Assembly (NCBI GenBank): GCA_012837565.1
Contig: DUQY01000143.1
Span: 1-11,084 of the forward strand
From: Bacteroidales bacterium
Lineage (GTDB): Bacteria; Bacteroidota; Bacteroidia; Bacteroidales; P3
Length of the DNA stretch: 11,084 bases
Direction of reading: 5' to 3'
The translations under genes were made by a program, and so were the position numbers. Shown piece after piece: positions 1 to 7,158 of this stretch. Below the pieces are notes generated by a model. The model was given only the letters and a program-made list of their open reading frames with translations, made no database searches and was not told the DNA's origin. Every line of letters begins with the position of its first letter. The stretch's first letter is position 1.

Positions 1-53
1 AAATATACACGTTTATTTATTAATGTCAAAAATAAGGGGATTGAAATTATTCA

Positions 54-61
54 TATATTTG
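54..61 (+). promoter_or_regulatory. -7 promoter box for the 66-1253 gene
   Basis: TATATTTG matches the Bacteroidota -7 consensus TAnnTTTG exactly. It ends only four bases before the ATG at 66, so transcription would start at or within a base or two of the start codon and give a leaderless or nearly leaderless mRNA. I do not see a good -33 TTTG at the expected distance, so the call rests on the -7 box and its position. Confidence 0.55.
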
Positions 62-65
62 CATA

Positions 66-1253
66 ATGAAAATACCAAGTTTAGAAGAAAAAGAATTTAT
101 AAAAGAAAACATAGAAGCAAACACTACAAAGCTTTTGCTACAACCTGAAAAGGAGAATATTGATATCAAACTCTGCGTAAGACAGATTGAAGGTTACAAA
201 AAAGCAGAGGAAAAGTTCCCTTCACTATTAGAAAACCAGGATATAATTTTCCCTAAGAAGATTAACCTCGAACAAACCTCATCGGAGCAAACAGCAAAAT
301 ACAAGGCATCACTTTTCCCAGAAGAATCGACCCTAAGAGACCTTACCTCTGGCTTTGGAATTGATGATATATTCTTTGCAAAGAAACTAAAGCAGGTTTT
401 CTACCACGAAATAGATTTGGAACTTGCAGACATAGCTATATATAACTTTGAAATTCTTGGGTTAAGCAATATTGAAGTTATTAAGGGAAATAGCATAACA
501 GATATTAGCCAATATGAAGAAACTGATATTATATATCTCGACCCTTCAAGAAGAAATGAAGACCATAAAAAAGTATTTCTTCTTAAGGATTGCCAACCTT
601 CTATTATTGGTCTTATACCTCAATTGTTTGAAAAAGCAAAGACAATAGCCCTTAAACTCTCTCCTATGTTAGAGGTAAAGAGTATGTTAAGAGAGTTAAC
701 AAACATTAAGGAAATACATATTATATCGGTAAGGAACGATTGCAAAGAATTATTCGTCGTTTTGGAAAAAGACTTCACAGAAGAAATAAAATACCATTGC
801 ATTGACTTTGATTCTAATGATAAACAAATAGACTTTTCATTCACAAACAATCCTTCCTCTCCAAACATTGCAAACAAAAACGATATAAAAAGAGACGCCT
901 TCCTTTACGAACCTAACGCATCGGTTATGAAGGCATCAGGTTATCACGTTATAACGGATCATTACCCAGCAAAGAAAATAGCTTCTCGTTCACACTTGTT
1001 TGTTTCAGAACAGAAGATTGAGAACTTCCCAGGAAGAACATTTATTATTACTACAATGTTCCCTTATAATCACAAGAACATCAAAACCCTATCAGAACGT
1101 TACCCAAAAGCTAATATAACAATTAGGAACTTCCCTCAAATGGTTGCAGATATAAGAAAACGCACAGGGATAAAAGATGGTGGAGATGATTACCTATTCT
1201 TTACAACTAATGCAGAAGGTGAAAAAATAATAATAGCATGCGAAAAGTTATAG
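66..1253 (+). CDS. THUMP-like class I SAM-dependent methyltransferase (PG_1098-like)
   Basis: A 395-residue Rossmann-fold methyltransferase, probably acting on RNA. The SAM-binding motif I is DLTSGFGID at residues 92-100, with an acidic EID at 115-117 that should bind the ribose. The motif IV equivalent is YLDPSRR at 157-163, the DPxR type seen in RNA methyltransferases. The N-terminal helical part and the C-terminal third (about 260-395) fit the architecture of Porphyromonas PG_1098 and its THUMP-like domain. The start is chosen because a -7 box lies directly before it and the N-terminus has family-like length. The 3' end overlaps the next ORF by 16 nt, implying co-transcription. The substrate is not known to me. 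No signal peptide is present, so it is cytoplasmic. Confidence 0.85.
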   Translation: MKIPSLEEKEFIKENIEANTTKLLLQPEKENIDIKLCVRQIEGYKKAEEKFPSLLENQDIIFPKKINLEQTSSEQTAKYKASLFPEESTLRDLTSGFGIDDIFFAKKLKQVFYHEIDLELADIAIYNFEILGLSNIEVIKGNSITDISQYEETDIIYLDPSRRNEDHKKVFLLKDCQPSIIGLIPQLFEKAKTIALKLSPMLEVKSMLRELTNIKEIHIISVRNDCKELFVVLEKDFTEEIKYHCIDFDSNDKQIDFSFTNNPSSPNIANKNDIKRDAFLYEPNASVMKASGYHVITDHYPAKKIASRSHLFVSEQKIENFPGRTFIITTMFPYNHKNIKTLSERYPKANITIRNFPQMVADIRKRTGIKDGGDDYLFFTTNAEGEKIIIACEKL

Positions 1254-1978
1254 TCACGCTCCTAACCATAATAATAAGCCTAAGCATATACTCTAATCTC
1301 TACTCCAATCCCATATTAAGACCTGATAATAATATTTTAAAAGTAGAACTCGATACGATATATCAGCAAATAGACACCCTAACTATTACCCTCTTGGTTT
1401 ATCGCCCAATAAATGCTAATGCAGAGTTCACAACAATACGCCCTGACTCAAATGACACAAGAATAAAACTATCCGTTGCAGCTGCTTTCACAGGCAAGGA
1501 CCTAAAAAGTATAATGGGTAAACATATTGAAAAAGGAATAGCTAAGTGGGGATATAAGTCAATAGCTAATGGATATGTTTCAATAATTGATAATAAAGTT
1601 TCAATAAGACCAATCGACCTTTCCCTCAAAGCAATGCAGACCAAAGCAATACGTAAGCAAGGCTACATATTCCAACAAATGCTACTTGTCCACGACTCTC
1701 TTGTAATGGATTGTAAGATATTTGGAGAAAGGAAAACCTACCGAAGAGCATTAGTAATCATTGACAACAAGCCCTGCATAATAGAATCTCAGCAGAGGAT
1801 GAAGATAAATGATTTCTCAGCCTCACTAATCAAAATGGGCATTAAGACTGCAATTTGCTTAGATATGGGAACATGGAGCCATGGCTGGGTGCGTACAGAA
1901 ACAGAGAACTATATCCCAATAGGCAAACTCACACAAAGCACCAAAGACCAAACAAACTGGCTTATATTTACAGATTAG
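1238..1978 (+). CDS. Secreted phosphodiester glycosidase (NAGPA)-like protein
   Basis: A 246-residue protein that begins with a signal peptide: MRK, then a hydrophobic stretch to about residue 20, with possible cleavage near YSNP. The mature part resembles the phosphodiester glycosidase / NAGPA fold (PF09992 type). Strands around RRALVIIDNKPCII are followed by a helix with a conserved glycine and then AICLDMGTWSHGW near residues 207-219, matching the usual 'A.nLDgG' core in altered form (LDMG rather than LDGG). Family members remove sugar caps or act on exopolysaccharide, but the function here is inferred only. The start ATG lies inside the upstream methyltransferase gene (16-nt overlap), so the two are probably translationally coupled. 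It ends about 10 nt inside a degraded convergent HU-like gene. No clear terminator follows. Confidence 0.6.
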   Translation: MRKVIVTLLTIIISLSIYSNLYSNPILRPDNNILKVELDTIYQQIDTLTITLLVYRPINANAEFTTIRPDSNDTRIKLSVAAAFTGKDLKSIMGKHIEKGIAKWGYKSIANGYVSIIDNKVSIRPIDLSLKAMQTKAIRKQGYIFQQMLLVHDSLVMDCKIFGERKTYRRALVIIDNKPCIIESQQRMKINDFSASLIKMGIKTAICLDMGTWSHGWVRTETENYIPIGKLTQSTKDQTNWLIFTD

Positions 1979-2146
1979 CAAGCACACCCATAACATCCCC
2001 CTACTCATCGTACTCTTATTCTCAATCATTTCTGATAACTCCTCAAATCCCACAGTACTGTCTAACTGCATCTTAGGAACATATCTTTCTTGAAAAACTG
2101 AGTTAATAACAATTATCCTTTTCTTCTTAAAGTATTTAATTGCCAT
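1968..2146 (-). pseudogene. Truncated, frameshifted HU-HIG family DNA-binding protein
   Basis: Read from the ATG at 2146, the minus strand gives MAIKYFKKKR, then RYVPKM, STVGFEELSEMIEN and KSTMSRG. This is the typical N-terminal half of the Bacteroidota HU-HIG proteins. After the run of five C (plus strand 1997-2001) the frame is lost. Adding one base to that run restores the family continuation GDVMGVLANL, which then meets TAA at 1968-1970. About 59 codons remain, and the beta-arm half that binds DNA is missing. The gene therefore carries both a frameshift and a 3' truncation, and its end abuts the 3' end of the gene ending at 1978. A minus-strand promoter at 2392-2423 may have served it through a leader of about 240 nt. 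The family assignment is by recalled motif similarity. Confidence 0.72.
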
Positions 2147-2185
2147 GGTATTATATTTTAAAGCAGTTAAAATAAATTTCAAAGG

Positions 2186-2311
2186 CTTAGTATACCCCGA
2201 AAATAGGCTATTTTCAACTAAAAACAGGCTATTTCTGACCTAAACTAAGAAGTATAAATCCAAAACAAGGAAGTATAAGCCCAAAACTAAGCAGTTAAAA
2301 TATAAACACTC
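2186..2311 (-). repeat. Degenerate 20/21-bp tandem repeat array
   Basis: About six imperfect units lie head to tail. On the plus strand GGCTATTT recurs at 2207 and 2227 (20 bp apart), and AAGTATAA recurs at 2250 and 2271 (21 bp apart), followed by a weaker copy at 2292. On the minus strand each unit begins TTTTG, TTTAG or TTTTC and contains a TATACTTC- or AATAGCC-like core. The array lies between the minus-strand promoter at 2392-2423 and the HU-like pseudogene start at 2146, so it would be part of that transcript's leader. The plus frame 2244-2330 is open without a start codon and reads as basic heptads such as KKYKSKT and RKYKPKT. Confidence 0.6.
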
Positions 2312-2391
2312 CCAAAAACTCTACTTTTGAGACATGCCATGGGCTTGATAAACCTAAAGCTAAGTCAAATATTGCTATACAATTAATGATG

Positions 2392-2423
2392 CAAAGTTTA
2401 GTGTTTTTATTTACCCACTCAAA
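2392..2423 (-). promoter_or_regulatory. Minus-strand promoter upstream of the HU-like remnant
   Basis: On the minus strand TTTG (2423-2420) is followed by 19 bases and then TAAACTTTG (2400-2392). This is close to the Bacteroidota arrangement TTTG-N19/20-TAnnTTTG, with one extra base in the -7 box. Transcription would start near 2385 and run toward the repeat array and the HU-like pseudogene. No intact ORF lies within 240 nt downstream, so it is either a surviving promoter of the decayed gene or the promoter of a non-coding transcript. Confidence 0.45.
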
Positions 2424-2469
2424 ACGTTATAGAACCGTAAAATGTTTGAATTTAATAGAAAAAAGGAAC

Positions 2470-2553
2470 ATAAAAATGAATCGCTGAAACAATTTACTGA
2501 ATCAAAGATCTAATTTACTGAATCAAAGAAAGAATTTCTTGAATCAAAGAGTT
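2470..2553 (+). repeat. Four-unit 21-bp tandem repeat
   Basis: Units start at 2470, 2491, 2512 and 2533. The core TGAATC falls at the same place in each unit (2477, 2498, 2519, 2540), and units 2 and 3 share 17 consecutive bases, AATTTACTGAATCAAAG. The translation in phase with the units is open after one TGA in unit 1 and gives the heptads NLLNQRS, NLLNQRK and NFLNQRV. The array begins 17 nt beyond the serA terminator hairpin. Bases 2482-2501 match 10151-10170 at 18 of 20 positions, linking the two intergenic regions. Confidence 0.75.
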
Positions 2554-2570
2554 ATTTGGAGAATGATGGG

Positions 2571-2606
2571 GAAAGAAAAAAGGCAACTCAAATTAATGAA
2601 TTGCCT
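2571..2606 (-). terminator. Rho-independent terminator of serC-serA
   Basis: AGGCAA (2581-2586) pairs with TTGCCT (2601-2606). After one mismatch, TCA (2588-2590) pairs with TGA (2597-2599) around a six-base loop. On the minus strand the stem is followed directly by TTTTTCTTTC (2580-2571). It lies about 32 nt after the serA stop codon. Confidence 0.8.
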
Positions 2607-2638
2607 CTAATATGTGTGGTAGTTAATCTAAGTATTGA

Positions 2639-3559
2639 TTACTTGTTAACTTTAAATTTAGTTACTCCGTCTTTGATGAAAGATACAATTTGGTTTGCTG
2701 ATGCAATTCCTGCGTTTAGGTTTGCCTCTGCTGTTTGTGCTCCCATTTTCTTTGGTGATGCAAAAACTCTTGGCGCAAATTGATTCAATTCTTCTTGGTT
2801 TGATGCTGGAATATCAGTACAGTATTTTAAATCTGTTCTCTCTGTAAGCAATTTAACCATTCCTTGTTCGTCAATAACTTCTTTACGAGCTGTGTTTATC
2901 AAGCATCCACCCTTTGGCATTTTTGATAATAGGTCAAAGTTAATTGATTTCTTAGTTTGTTCTGTTGCTGGAATATGAAGAGATACATAGTTACAGTTAG
3001 AATAAAGTTCTTCTATTGTTGAAGCTACTGTTACTCCTTCTGCTTTCATTTGTTCTGCTGGTACGAATGGGTCAAATGCCCAAACTTCCATTCCCATTGC
3101 TTTTGCTTTTGCAGCCACTAAACGACCTACGTGACCGTAAGCGTGGATACCAAGTTTCTTACCAATAAGTTCAGATCCTGTTGCTGGTGTGAAGCAAGTA
3201 CGAGCCATATAGATCATCATTCCTAATGCAAGTTCTGCAACTGCGTTTGAGTTTTGTCCTGGTGTGTTCATTGCTACAATTCCTCTTTCTGTGCAAGCTG
3301 CAAGGTCAAGATTATCGTATCCTGCTCCTGCTCTTACTACAATTTTAAGGTTTTTTGCTGCATCGATAACTTCTTTTGTAACGTTATCTGAACGAACGAT
3401 TAATGCATCCACGTCAGCTACTGCTTTGTATAGGTCATTAACGTCTGTATATTTTTCTAAAAGAGCTAGTTCAAAGCCTGCTCCTTCAACTACTTTTCTT
3501 ATTCCGTCAACCGCTGCTTTTGCAAATGGTTTATCGGTTGCTACTAATACTTTTGTCAT
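2639..3559 (-). CDS. serA: D-3-phosphoglycerate dehydrogenase, short ACT-less form
   Basis: A 306-residue NAD-dependent D-2-hydroxyacid dehydrogenase that oxidises 3-phosphoglycerate to 3-phosphohydroxypyruvate, the first step of serine synthesis. Visible features are IVRS at 54-57, GAGYDNLD at 78-85 and a nucleotide-binding loop GIHAYGHVGR at 137-146, where Ala replaces the first Gly of GxGxxG. An acidic residue D163 follows the second strand, and the catalytic Arg is in NTARKEV at 222-228. The usual catalytic His motif (PHxGA.T) is replaced by SPKKMGAQT at 268-276, with Lys where His is expected. This fits the type III-K enzymes known from Bacteroidetes and Entamoeba. No ACT or ASB regulatory domain is present, so feedback inhibition by serine through such a domain is not expected. 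It starts 5 nt after serC and shares its promoter and terminator. Confidence 0.93.
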   Translation of the reverse strand: MTKVLVATDKPFAKAAVDGIRKVVEGAGFELALLEKYTDVNDLYKAVADVDALIVRSDNVTKEVIDAAKNLKIVVRAGAGYDNLDLAACTERGIVAMNTPGQNSNAVAELALGMMIYMARTCFTPATGSELIGKKLGIHAYGHVGRLVAAKAKAMGMEVWAFDPFVPAEQMKAEGVTVASTIEELYSNCNYVSLHIPATEQTKKSINFDLLSKMPKGGCLINTARKEVIDEQGMVKLLTERTDLKYCTDIPASNQEELNQFAPRVFASPKKMGAQTAEANLNAGIASANQIVSFIKDGVTKFKVNK

Positions 3560-3564
3560 AATAA

Positions 3565-3999
3565 TTATGCGTTTAATTTTTCAAATTCTTGCATACAAGC
3601 TACAAATGCTTCAACTGATTCTGTTGGACATGCGTTATAGATAGAAGCACGGAAACCACCTACCGAGCGGTGACCTTTAATTCCAATCATTCCTCTTTCT
3701 TTTGCAAATGCCATAAAATCTGCTTCTTTTTCTTTGTATTCTTCATTCATAACAAAACAAACGTTCATAATAGAACGGTCCTCTTTTACAGCAGTTCCTT
3801 TGAACATTTTGTTTCTGTCGATTTCGTTATATAGAAGGTCTGCTTTGTGAACGTTGATTTTGTTCATTGCTGCAACTCCACCAATTTCCTTAACCCATTT
3901 CAAAGTTTCGTGCATAACGAATATTGGGAATACAGGAGGTGTGTTGAACATTGATTTATCTCTAGTTTCTTTACCTACGTGAGTTTTGTAATCAACCAT
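3565..3999 (-). CDS. serC: SerC C-terminal open frame
   Basis: After the TGA the same frame stays open to 3565. The first internal ATG is at 3999, giving 144 codons. It contains NTPPVFPIF, the helix LKWVKEIGG, and the substrate-binding block [14 protein letters not shown], where the His and Arg residues contact phosphoserine in characterised SerC proteins. The ATG at 3999 is an internal Met of the family alignment rather than a natural start, and no ribosome-binding sequence is obvious before it. Separate translation is therefore possible but not indicated. Confidence 0.7.
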   Translation of the reverse strand: MVDYKTHVGKETRDKSMFNTPPVFPIFVMHETLKWVKEIGGVAAMNKINVHKADLLYNEIDRNKMFKGTAVKEDRSIMNVCFVMNEEYKEKEADFMAFAKERGMIGIKGHRSVGGFRASIYNACPTESVEAFVACMQEFEKLNA

Positions 4000-4023
4000 T
4001 GATTGAAGTTCTCTAACTCCATT

Positions 4024-4650
4024 TCAAATAAGGTCTTTTCTGATGATAACGAAAGTTACACCTGCTGGTCCAACGTTCTTTTGAGCTCCACCATATATCA
4101 TAGCATATTTAGAAACGTCAACCGGACGAGACATAATATCAGATGACATGTCAGCTATAAGATTAACTGGACAATCGATATCAGTTTTTAGTTCTGTTCC
4201 GTAAATTGTGTTGTTAGTTGTGATATGGAAGTAATCTACATCAGTTGGGATAGTATAGTTTTTAGGAACATATGTATAGTTTTTGTCTTCAGAAGAAGCA
4301 ACTACTTCAACTTGTCCGTAAAACTTAGCTTCTTTAACTGCCTTTTTTGCCCAAACACCTGTTTGAAGGAAAGCTGCTTTTGTTTTTAAGAAGTTAGCTG
4401 GAATGTGGAAGAATTGAGTTGAAGCACCACCACCTAAGAATAAAACTTCATAGTTTTCTGGGATGTTTAATAGTTCTCTCCACAAAGCTTCAGTTTCTGC
4501 CATTGTTCTTTCCCAACCTGGTGTACGGTGAGAAATTTCAAGTAGACCAATACCTGTGTTGTCGAAATTACGAATAGCTTCGATAGCTGATTCTACTGCT
4601 TGTTTTGGCAAAACGCAAGGACCTGCGTTAAAGTTATGTACTTGTTTCAT
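4024..4650 (-). CDS. serC: SerC N-terminal open frame (PLP-binding domain)
   Basis: The 208 codons before the TGA carry the start [14 protein letters not shown] at 40-42 (substrate phosphate or carboxylate binding), GGGAST at 73-78, TGVWAKK at 97-103 with the PLP-stacking Trp100, [10 protein letters not shown] at 144-153, the PLP-pyridine Asp in IADMSSD (Asp167) and the Schiff-base lysine in GGAQKN (Lys191). Alone it would lack the C-terminal substrate-binding domain and should be inactive. The ATG at 4650 fits the family N-terminus and lies about 58 nt downstream of the predicted transcription start. Confidence 0.8.
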   Translation of the reverse strand: MKQVHNFNAGPCVLPKQAVESAIEAIRNFDNTGIGLLEISHRTPGWERTMAETEALWRELLNIPENYEVLFLGGGASTQFFHIPANFLKTKAAFLQTGVWAKKAVKEAKFYGQVEVVASSEDKNYTYVPKNYTIPTDVDYFHITTNNTIYGTELKTDIDCPVNLIADMSSDIMSRPVDVSKYAMIYGGAQKNVGPAGVTFVIIRKDLI

Positions 4651-4714
4651 TTTACTTTTGTTTTAAAGGTTTTATGTTAATTAATCTTCTAAATATAACT
4701 ACTATATGTTTTTG

Positions 4715-4744
4715 CAAAGTTAAGACTTATTTTTTAAACAACAA
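4715..4744 (-). promoter_or_regulatory. Promoter of serC-serA
   Basis: On the minus strand TTG (4744-4742) is followed by 19 bases and TAACTTTG (4722-4715), an exact TAnnTTTG -7 box at the normal spacing. Transcription would start near 4708 and leave a leader of about 58 nt. The region up to the divergent cca start (4745-4820) is very AT-rich and has a direct repeat AATTAATTC at 4761 and 4778. Confidence 0.7.
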
Positions 4745-4820
4745 GGAAAGAAATTAAATAAATTAATTCACTAATTAAATTAATTCGGTTTCTGATTTAT
4801 TAGGTCTGAAAAAAATATAT

Positions 4821-4828
4821 TACTTTTG
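4821..4828 (+). promoter_or_regulatory. -7 promoter box of cca
   Basis: TACTTTTG is an exact TAnnTTTG box ending six bases before the ATG at 4835. The transcript would begin at or just before the start codon, i.e. it would be leaderless. The sequence TTTGCATAAT that follows is the same as before the gene at 66. The -33 position holds only a T-rich stretch near 4796-4800. Confidence 0.6.
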
Positions 4829-4834
4829 CATAAT

Positions 4835-6262
4835 ATGAATTTAGAAAAACAATTAAACCTCCCGATATTTGAGATTGTTCAGCAAGTTGCAGACCAAATG
4901 CAAATAGAAACCTACGTTGTTGGTGGATGGGTGAGAGATGTGATATTGAAGAGAGAAAGTAAGGATGTTGATATTGTTTGCATTGGAAGTGGGATTGAGC
5001 TTGCAAGAAACGTTGCTAACAAGATAGGAAGGCATTCTAAGGTATCTGTATTTAAGAACTTTGGAACAGCTATGGTGAATTATTATGAGAATGGTACTAA
5101 TTGGCAGATAGAATTTGTTGGAGCTAGAAAAGAGTCATATAGCCATGATAGCAGAAAGCCTATTGTGGAAGACGGCACATTAGAAGAAGACCAAAACAGA
5201 AGAGACTTCACCATTAACGCAATGGCTATATCGCTCAACAAAGCAACTTACGGCAATTTGATAGACCCTTTCAATGGATTAGAAGATATAGAGAACAAGA
5301 TAATACAAACTCCACTCGACCCAGATATAACATTTTCCGACGACCCCTTAAGGATGATGAGAGCCATTAGATTTTCAACCCAGCTTAAGTTTTACATACA
5401 TAACGATACCTTTGATGCAATCACAAGAAATGCAAACAGGATAGAGATAATCTCCCAAGAAAGGATAATAGATGAAATGAATAAGATGATTATGTCATCT
5501 ACCCCTTCTTATGGATTTAAGCTAATGGAGAAATCAGGACTTTTAAACCTCATCCTTCCAGAACTAGTTGCCCTCAAAGGAAGTGACTATGTTGGAGAGA
5601 AGACCCATAAAGACAATTTCAAACACACACTTGAAGTTTTAGATAATATAGCACCAAATACGGATAACCTTTGGCTACGCTGGGCAGCAATTCTTCACGA
5701 TATTGCAAAACCCCTTACCAAAAGATATGAACCTAGGGTAGGATTTACCTTCCATGGTCATGAAGTGAAAGGAGGCAGAATGGTTAAACATATATTCAAA
5801 AGGCTTAGACTACCACTTAATGAGAATATGAAATATGTTGAGAAGCTTGTTGGTATGCATCTTAGGCCAATAATTATTGCAGAAGACATTGTTACCGACT
5901 CGGCAGTTAGGAGATTACTCTTCGATGCTGGAGATGATGTTGATGACTTGATAACCCTATGCGAGGCTGATATTACTTCAAAGAACTTCCATAAGGTACA
6001 GAAGTTTAAAAGGAACTTTGAGATTGTGCGTCAGAAACTAATCTATTTGGAAGAAAGCGATAAGATAAGAAGATTCCAACCACCTGTGTCAGGAGAGGAT
6101 ATCATGAAGATATTTGATATAACACCTTGTAAGGAAATTGGAATAATAAAGACCAATATTAAGGATGCAATTTTGGAAGGAACAATTCCAAATGATAGAG
6201 AAGAGGCACTTAAATTAATGTATAAGGAAGCAGAAAAGCTTGGATTAAAACCTAAGAAATGA
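4835..6262 (+). CDS. cca: CCA tRNA nucleotidyltransferase with HD domain
   Basis: A 475-residue class II nucleotidyltransferase that builds or repairs the 3'-CCA end of tRNAs. Motifs in order: GGWVRD at 30-35, the catalytic DVD at 44-46, RRDFTINAMA at 122-131, DDPLRMMRAIRF at 169-180 and ISQERIIDE at 206-214 (nucleotide template helix). An HD phosphohydrolase-type domain follows, with His264, LHDIAKP at 287-293 and FHGHE at 306-310. The ATG at 4835 is preferred over a TTG at 4826, because that TTG falls inside the -7 promoter box and would add only M-H-N. The stop TGA overlaps the miaA start as ATGA (4 nt), which implies coupling. Whether it adds the whole CCA or only part cannot be read from the sequence, but no partner enzyme is visible here. 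Confidence 0.93.
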   Translation: MNLEKQLNLPIFEIVQQVADQMQIETYVVGGWVRDVILKRESKDVDIVCIGSGIELARNVANKIGRHSKVSVFKNFGTAMVNYYENGTNWQIEFVGARKESYSHDSRKPIVEDGTLEEDQNRRDFTINAMAISLNKATYGNLIDPFNGLEDIENKIIQTPLDPDITFSDDPLRMMRAIRFSTQLKFYIHNDTFDAITRNANRIEIISQERIIDEMNKMIMSSTPSYGFKLMEKSGLLNLILPELVALKGSDYVGEKTHKDNFKHTLEVLDNIAPNTDNLWLRWAAILHDIAKPLTKRYEPRVGFTFHGHEVKGGRMVKHIFKRLRLPLNENMKYVEKLVGMHLRPIIIAEDIVTDSAVRRLLFDAGDDVDDLITLCEADITSKNFHKVQKFKRNFEIVRQKLIYLEESDKIRRFQPPVSGEDIMKIFDITPCKEIGIIKTNIKDAILEGTIPNDREEALKLMYKEAEKLGLKPKK

Positions 6263-7158
6263 AAAAGAGACTATACGTTCTTGTTGGACCAACAGCAGTA
6301 GGGAAAACCACAGAGGCAATTTCTTTGGCTAAGTGCTTAAATACTGAAATCCTTTCGGCTGACTCAAGACAGTTCTACTTGGAAATGAAAATTGGAGTAG
6401 CATCACCAACAGAGGAAGAACTAAGCCAAGCAAAACACCATTTCATTGGGCATATATCAGTGGAAGACGAGTATAATGTAGGGCTGTATGAGAAAGACGC
6501 CTTAAAGAAGATAGAAACACTTTTTGAAACATACGACACACTTGTTCTAACAGGAGGAAGTGGAATGTATGTTGATGTTGTTTGCAATGGTATTGATGCT
6601 CTTCCTGATGTAGATAAAGAAATTAGAGAAGACCTAAACCATATTTTCTTTTCACAAGGCATACTTCCACTTCAAATGGAGTTGAAAGAAAAAGACCCAG
6701 AGTATTATGCTAAGGTCGATACGCAAAACCATATAAGACTTATTAGAGCATTGGAAGTTATAAGACAGACCTCTAAACCCTTTTCTTCCTTCCTAACTAA
6801 AAAGAAAACCCTCAGAGACTTTGAAATAATAAAGTTTGCCCTTCATATGGATAGGCAGAAACTAATAGAAAGAATACATAGAAGAGTTGATATAATGATT
6901 GAGGAGGGATTAGTAGAAGAGGCAAGAACACTCTATCCTTTCAAAAACCTATCAGCACTTAACACTGTTGGCTATAAAGAGTTATTTAGGTATTTCGATA
7001 AAGAAACTACACTTCAACAAGCCATAGAAGATATTAAGACTAATACAAGACGCTATGCAAAAAGACAGATGACTTGGTTTAGGAAAGACGAAGATATTAT
7101 ATGGGTAGAGGCAACAAATAACATAAACTGGAAATGCTTAATAGAAAATATAAAATAA
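6259..7158 (+). CDS. miaA: tRNA dimethylallyltransferase
   Basis: A 299-residue enzyme that transfers dimethylallyl to A37 of tRNAs reading UNN codons (i6A37). Visible are the P-loop GPTAVGKT at 10-17, SADSRQFY at 33-40 with the catalytic-base Asp35, the DXXXGXXXXSP-like segment EMKIGVASP, TGGSGMY at 98-104, LNTVGYKEL near 233-241, and the C-terminal NTRRYAKRQMTWFRKD typical of the family. The length is normal. The start overlaps the cca stop by 4 nt, and the 3' end overlaps the next gene by 25 nt, so cca, miaA and the OmpA-like gene very probably form one transcript. Confidence 0.95.
   Translation: MKKRLYVLVGPTAVGKTTEAISLAKCLNTEILSADSRQFYLEMKIGVASPTEEELSQAKHHFIGHISVEDEYNVGLYEKDALKKIETLFETYDTLVLTGGSGMYVDVVCNGIDALPDVDKEIREDLNHIFFSQGILPLQMELKEKDPEYYAKVDTQNHIRLIRALEVIRQTSKPFSSFLTKKKTLRDFEIIKFALHMDRQKLIERIHRRVDIMIEEGLVEEARTLYPFKNLSALNTVGYKELFRYFDKETTLQQAIEDIKTNTRRYAKRQMTWFRKDEDIIWVEATNNINWKCLIENIK

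Larger units (their letters stand above)
3565..4650 (-). pseudogene. serC: Phosphoserine aminotransferase interrupted by an in-frame TGA
   Basis: The whole locus spans 361 codons plus the stop and is collinear with a full-length SerC (family length about 355-362). It is broken by a single TGA at codon 209 (4026-4024); both halves are in the same frame and no base is inserted or deleted. The enzyme transfers the amino group of glutamate to 3-phosphohydroxypyruvate using PLP. By recall of Bacteroidales homologues, codon 209 lines up with a Gly, so a one-base change GGA to TGA would explain it. TGA is used as the normal stop of the neighbouring cca, so general recoding is unlikely. Every other part looks well preserved, so the break is very recent, a sequencing or strain-level variant, or is read through. 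The gene is followed 5 nt later by serA. Confidence 0.85.

Noticed and set aside
2147..2182. Extending the HU-like remnant to the upstream in-frame ATG at 2182
   Set aside because: The added residues MKFILTALKYNT do not fit the family, whose N-terminus is M-[AS]-IKY, matched exactly from 2146.
2139..2560. CRISPR array for the regularly spaced repeats
   Set aside because: Units are contiguous and degenerate at 20-21 bp without unique spacers, and there are no cas genes.
4005..4026. Selenocysteine insertion at the serC TGA, suggested by the hairpin right after it
   Set aside because: The loop AGAG lacks the features of bacterial SECIS loops, SerC proteins are not known selenoproteins, and the site lines up with a non-catalytic Gly rather than Cys.
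4826..4834. TTG start for cca giving three extra residues
   Set aside because: The TTG lies in the -7 promoter box, so it would not be in the transcript, and the ATG at 4835 gives the normal N-terminus.
4024..6262. A recoded genetic code (TGA as Trp or Gly)
   Set aside because: TGA ends cca in a normal ATGA overlap with miaA at family-typical length, Trp is encoded by TGG throughout, and only one gene has an internal TGA.
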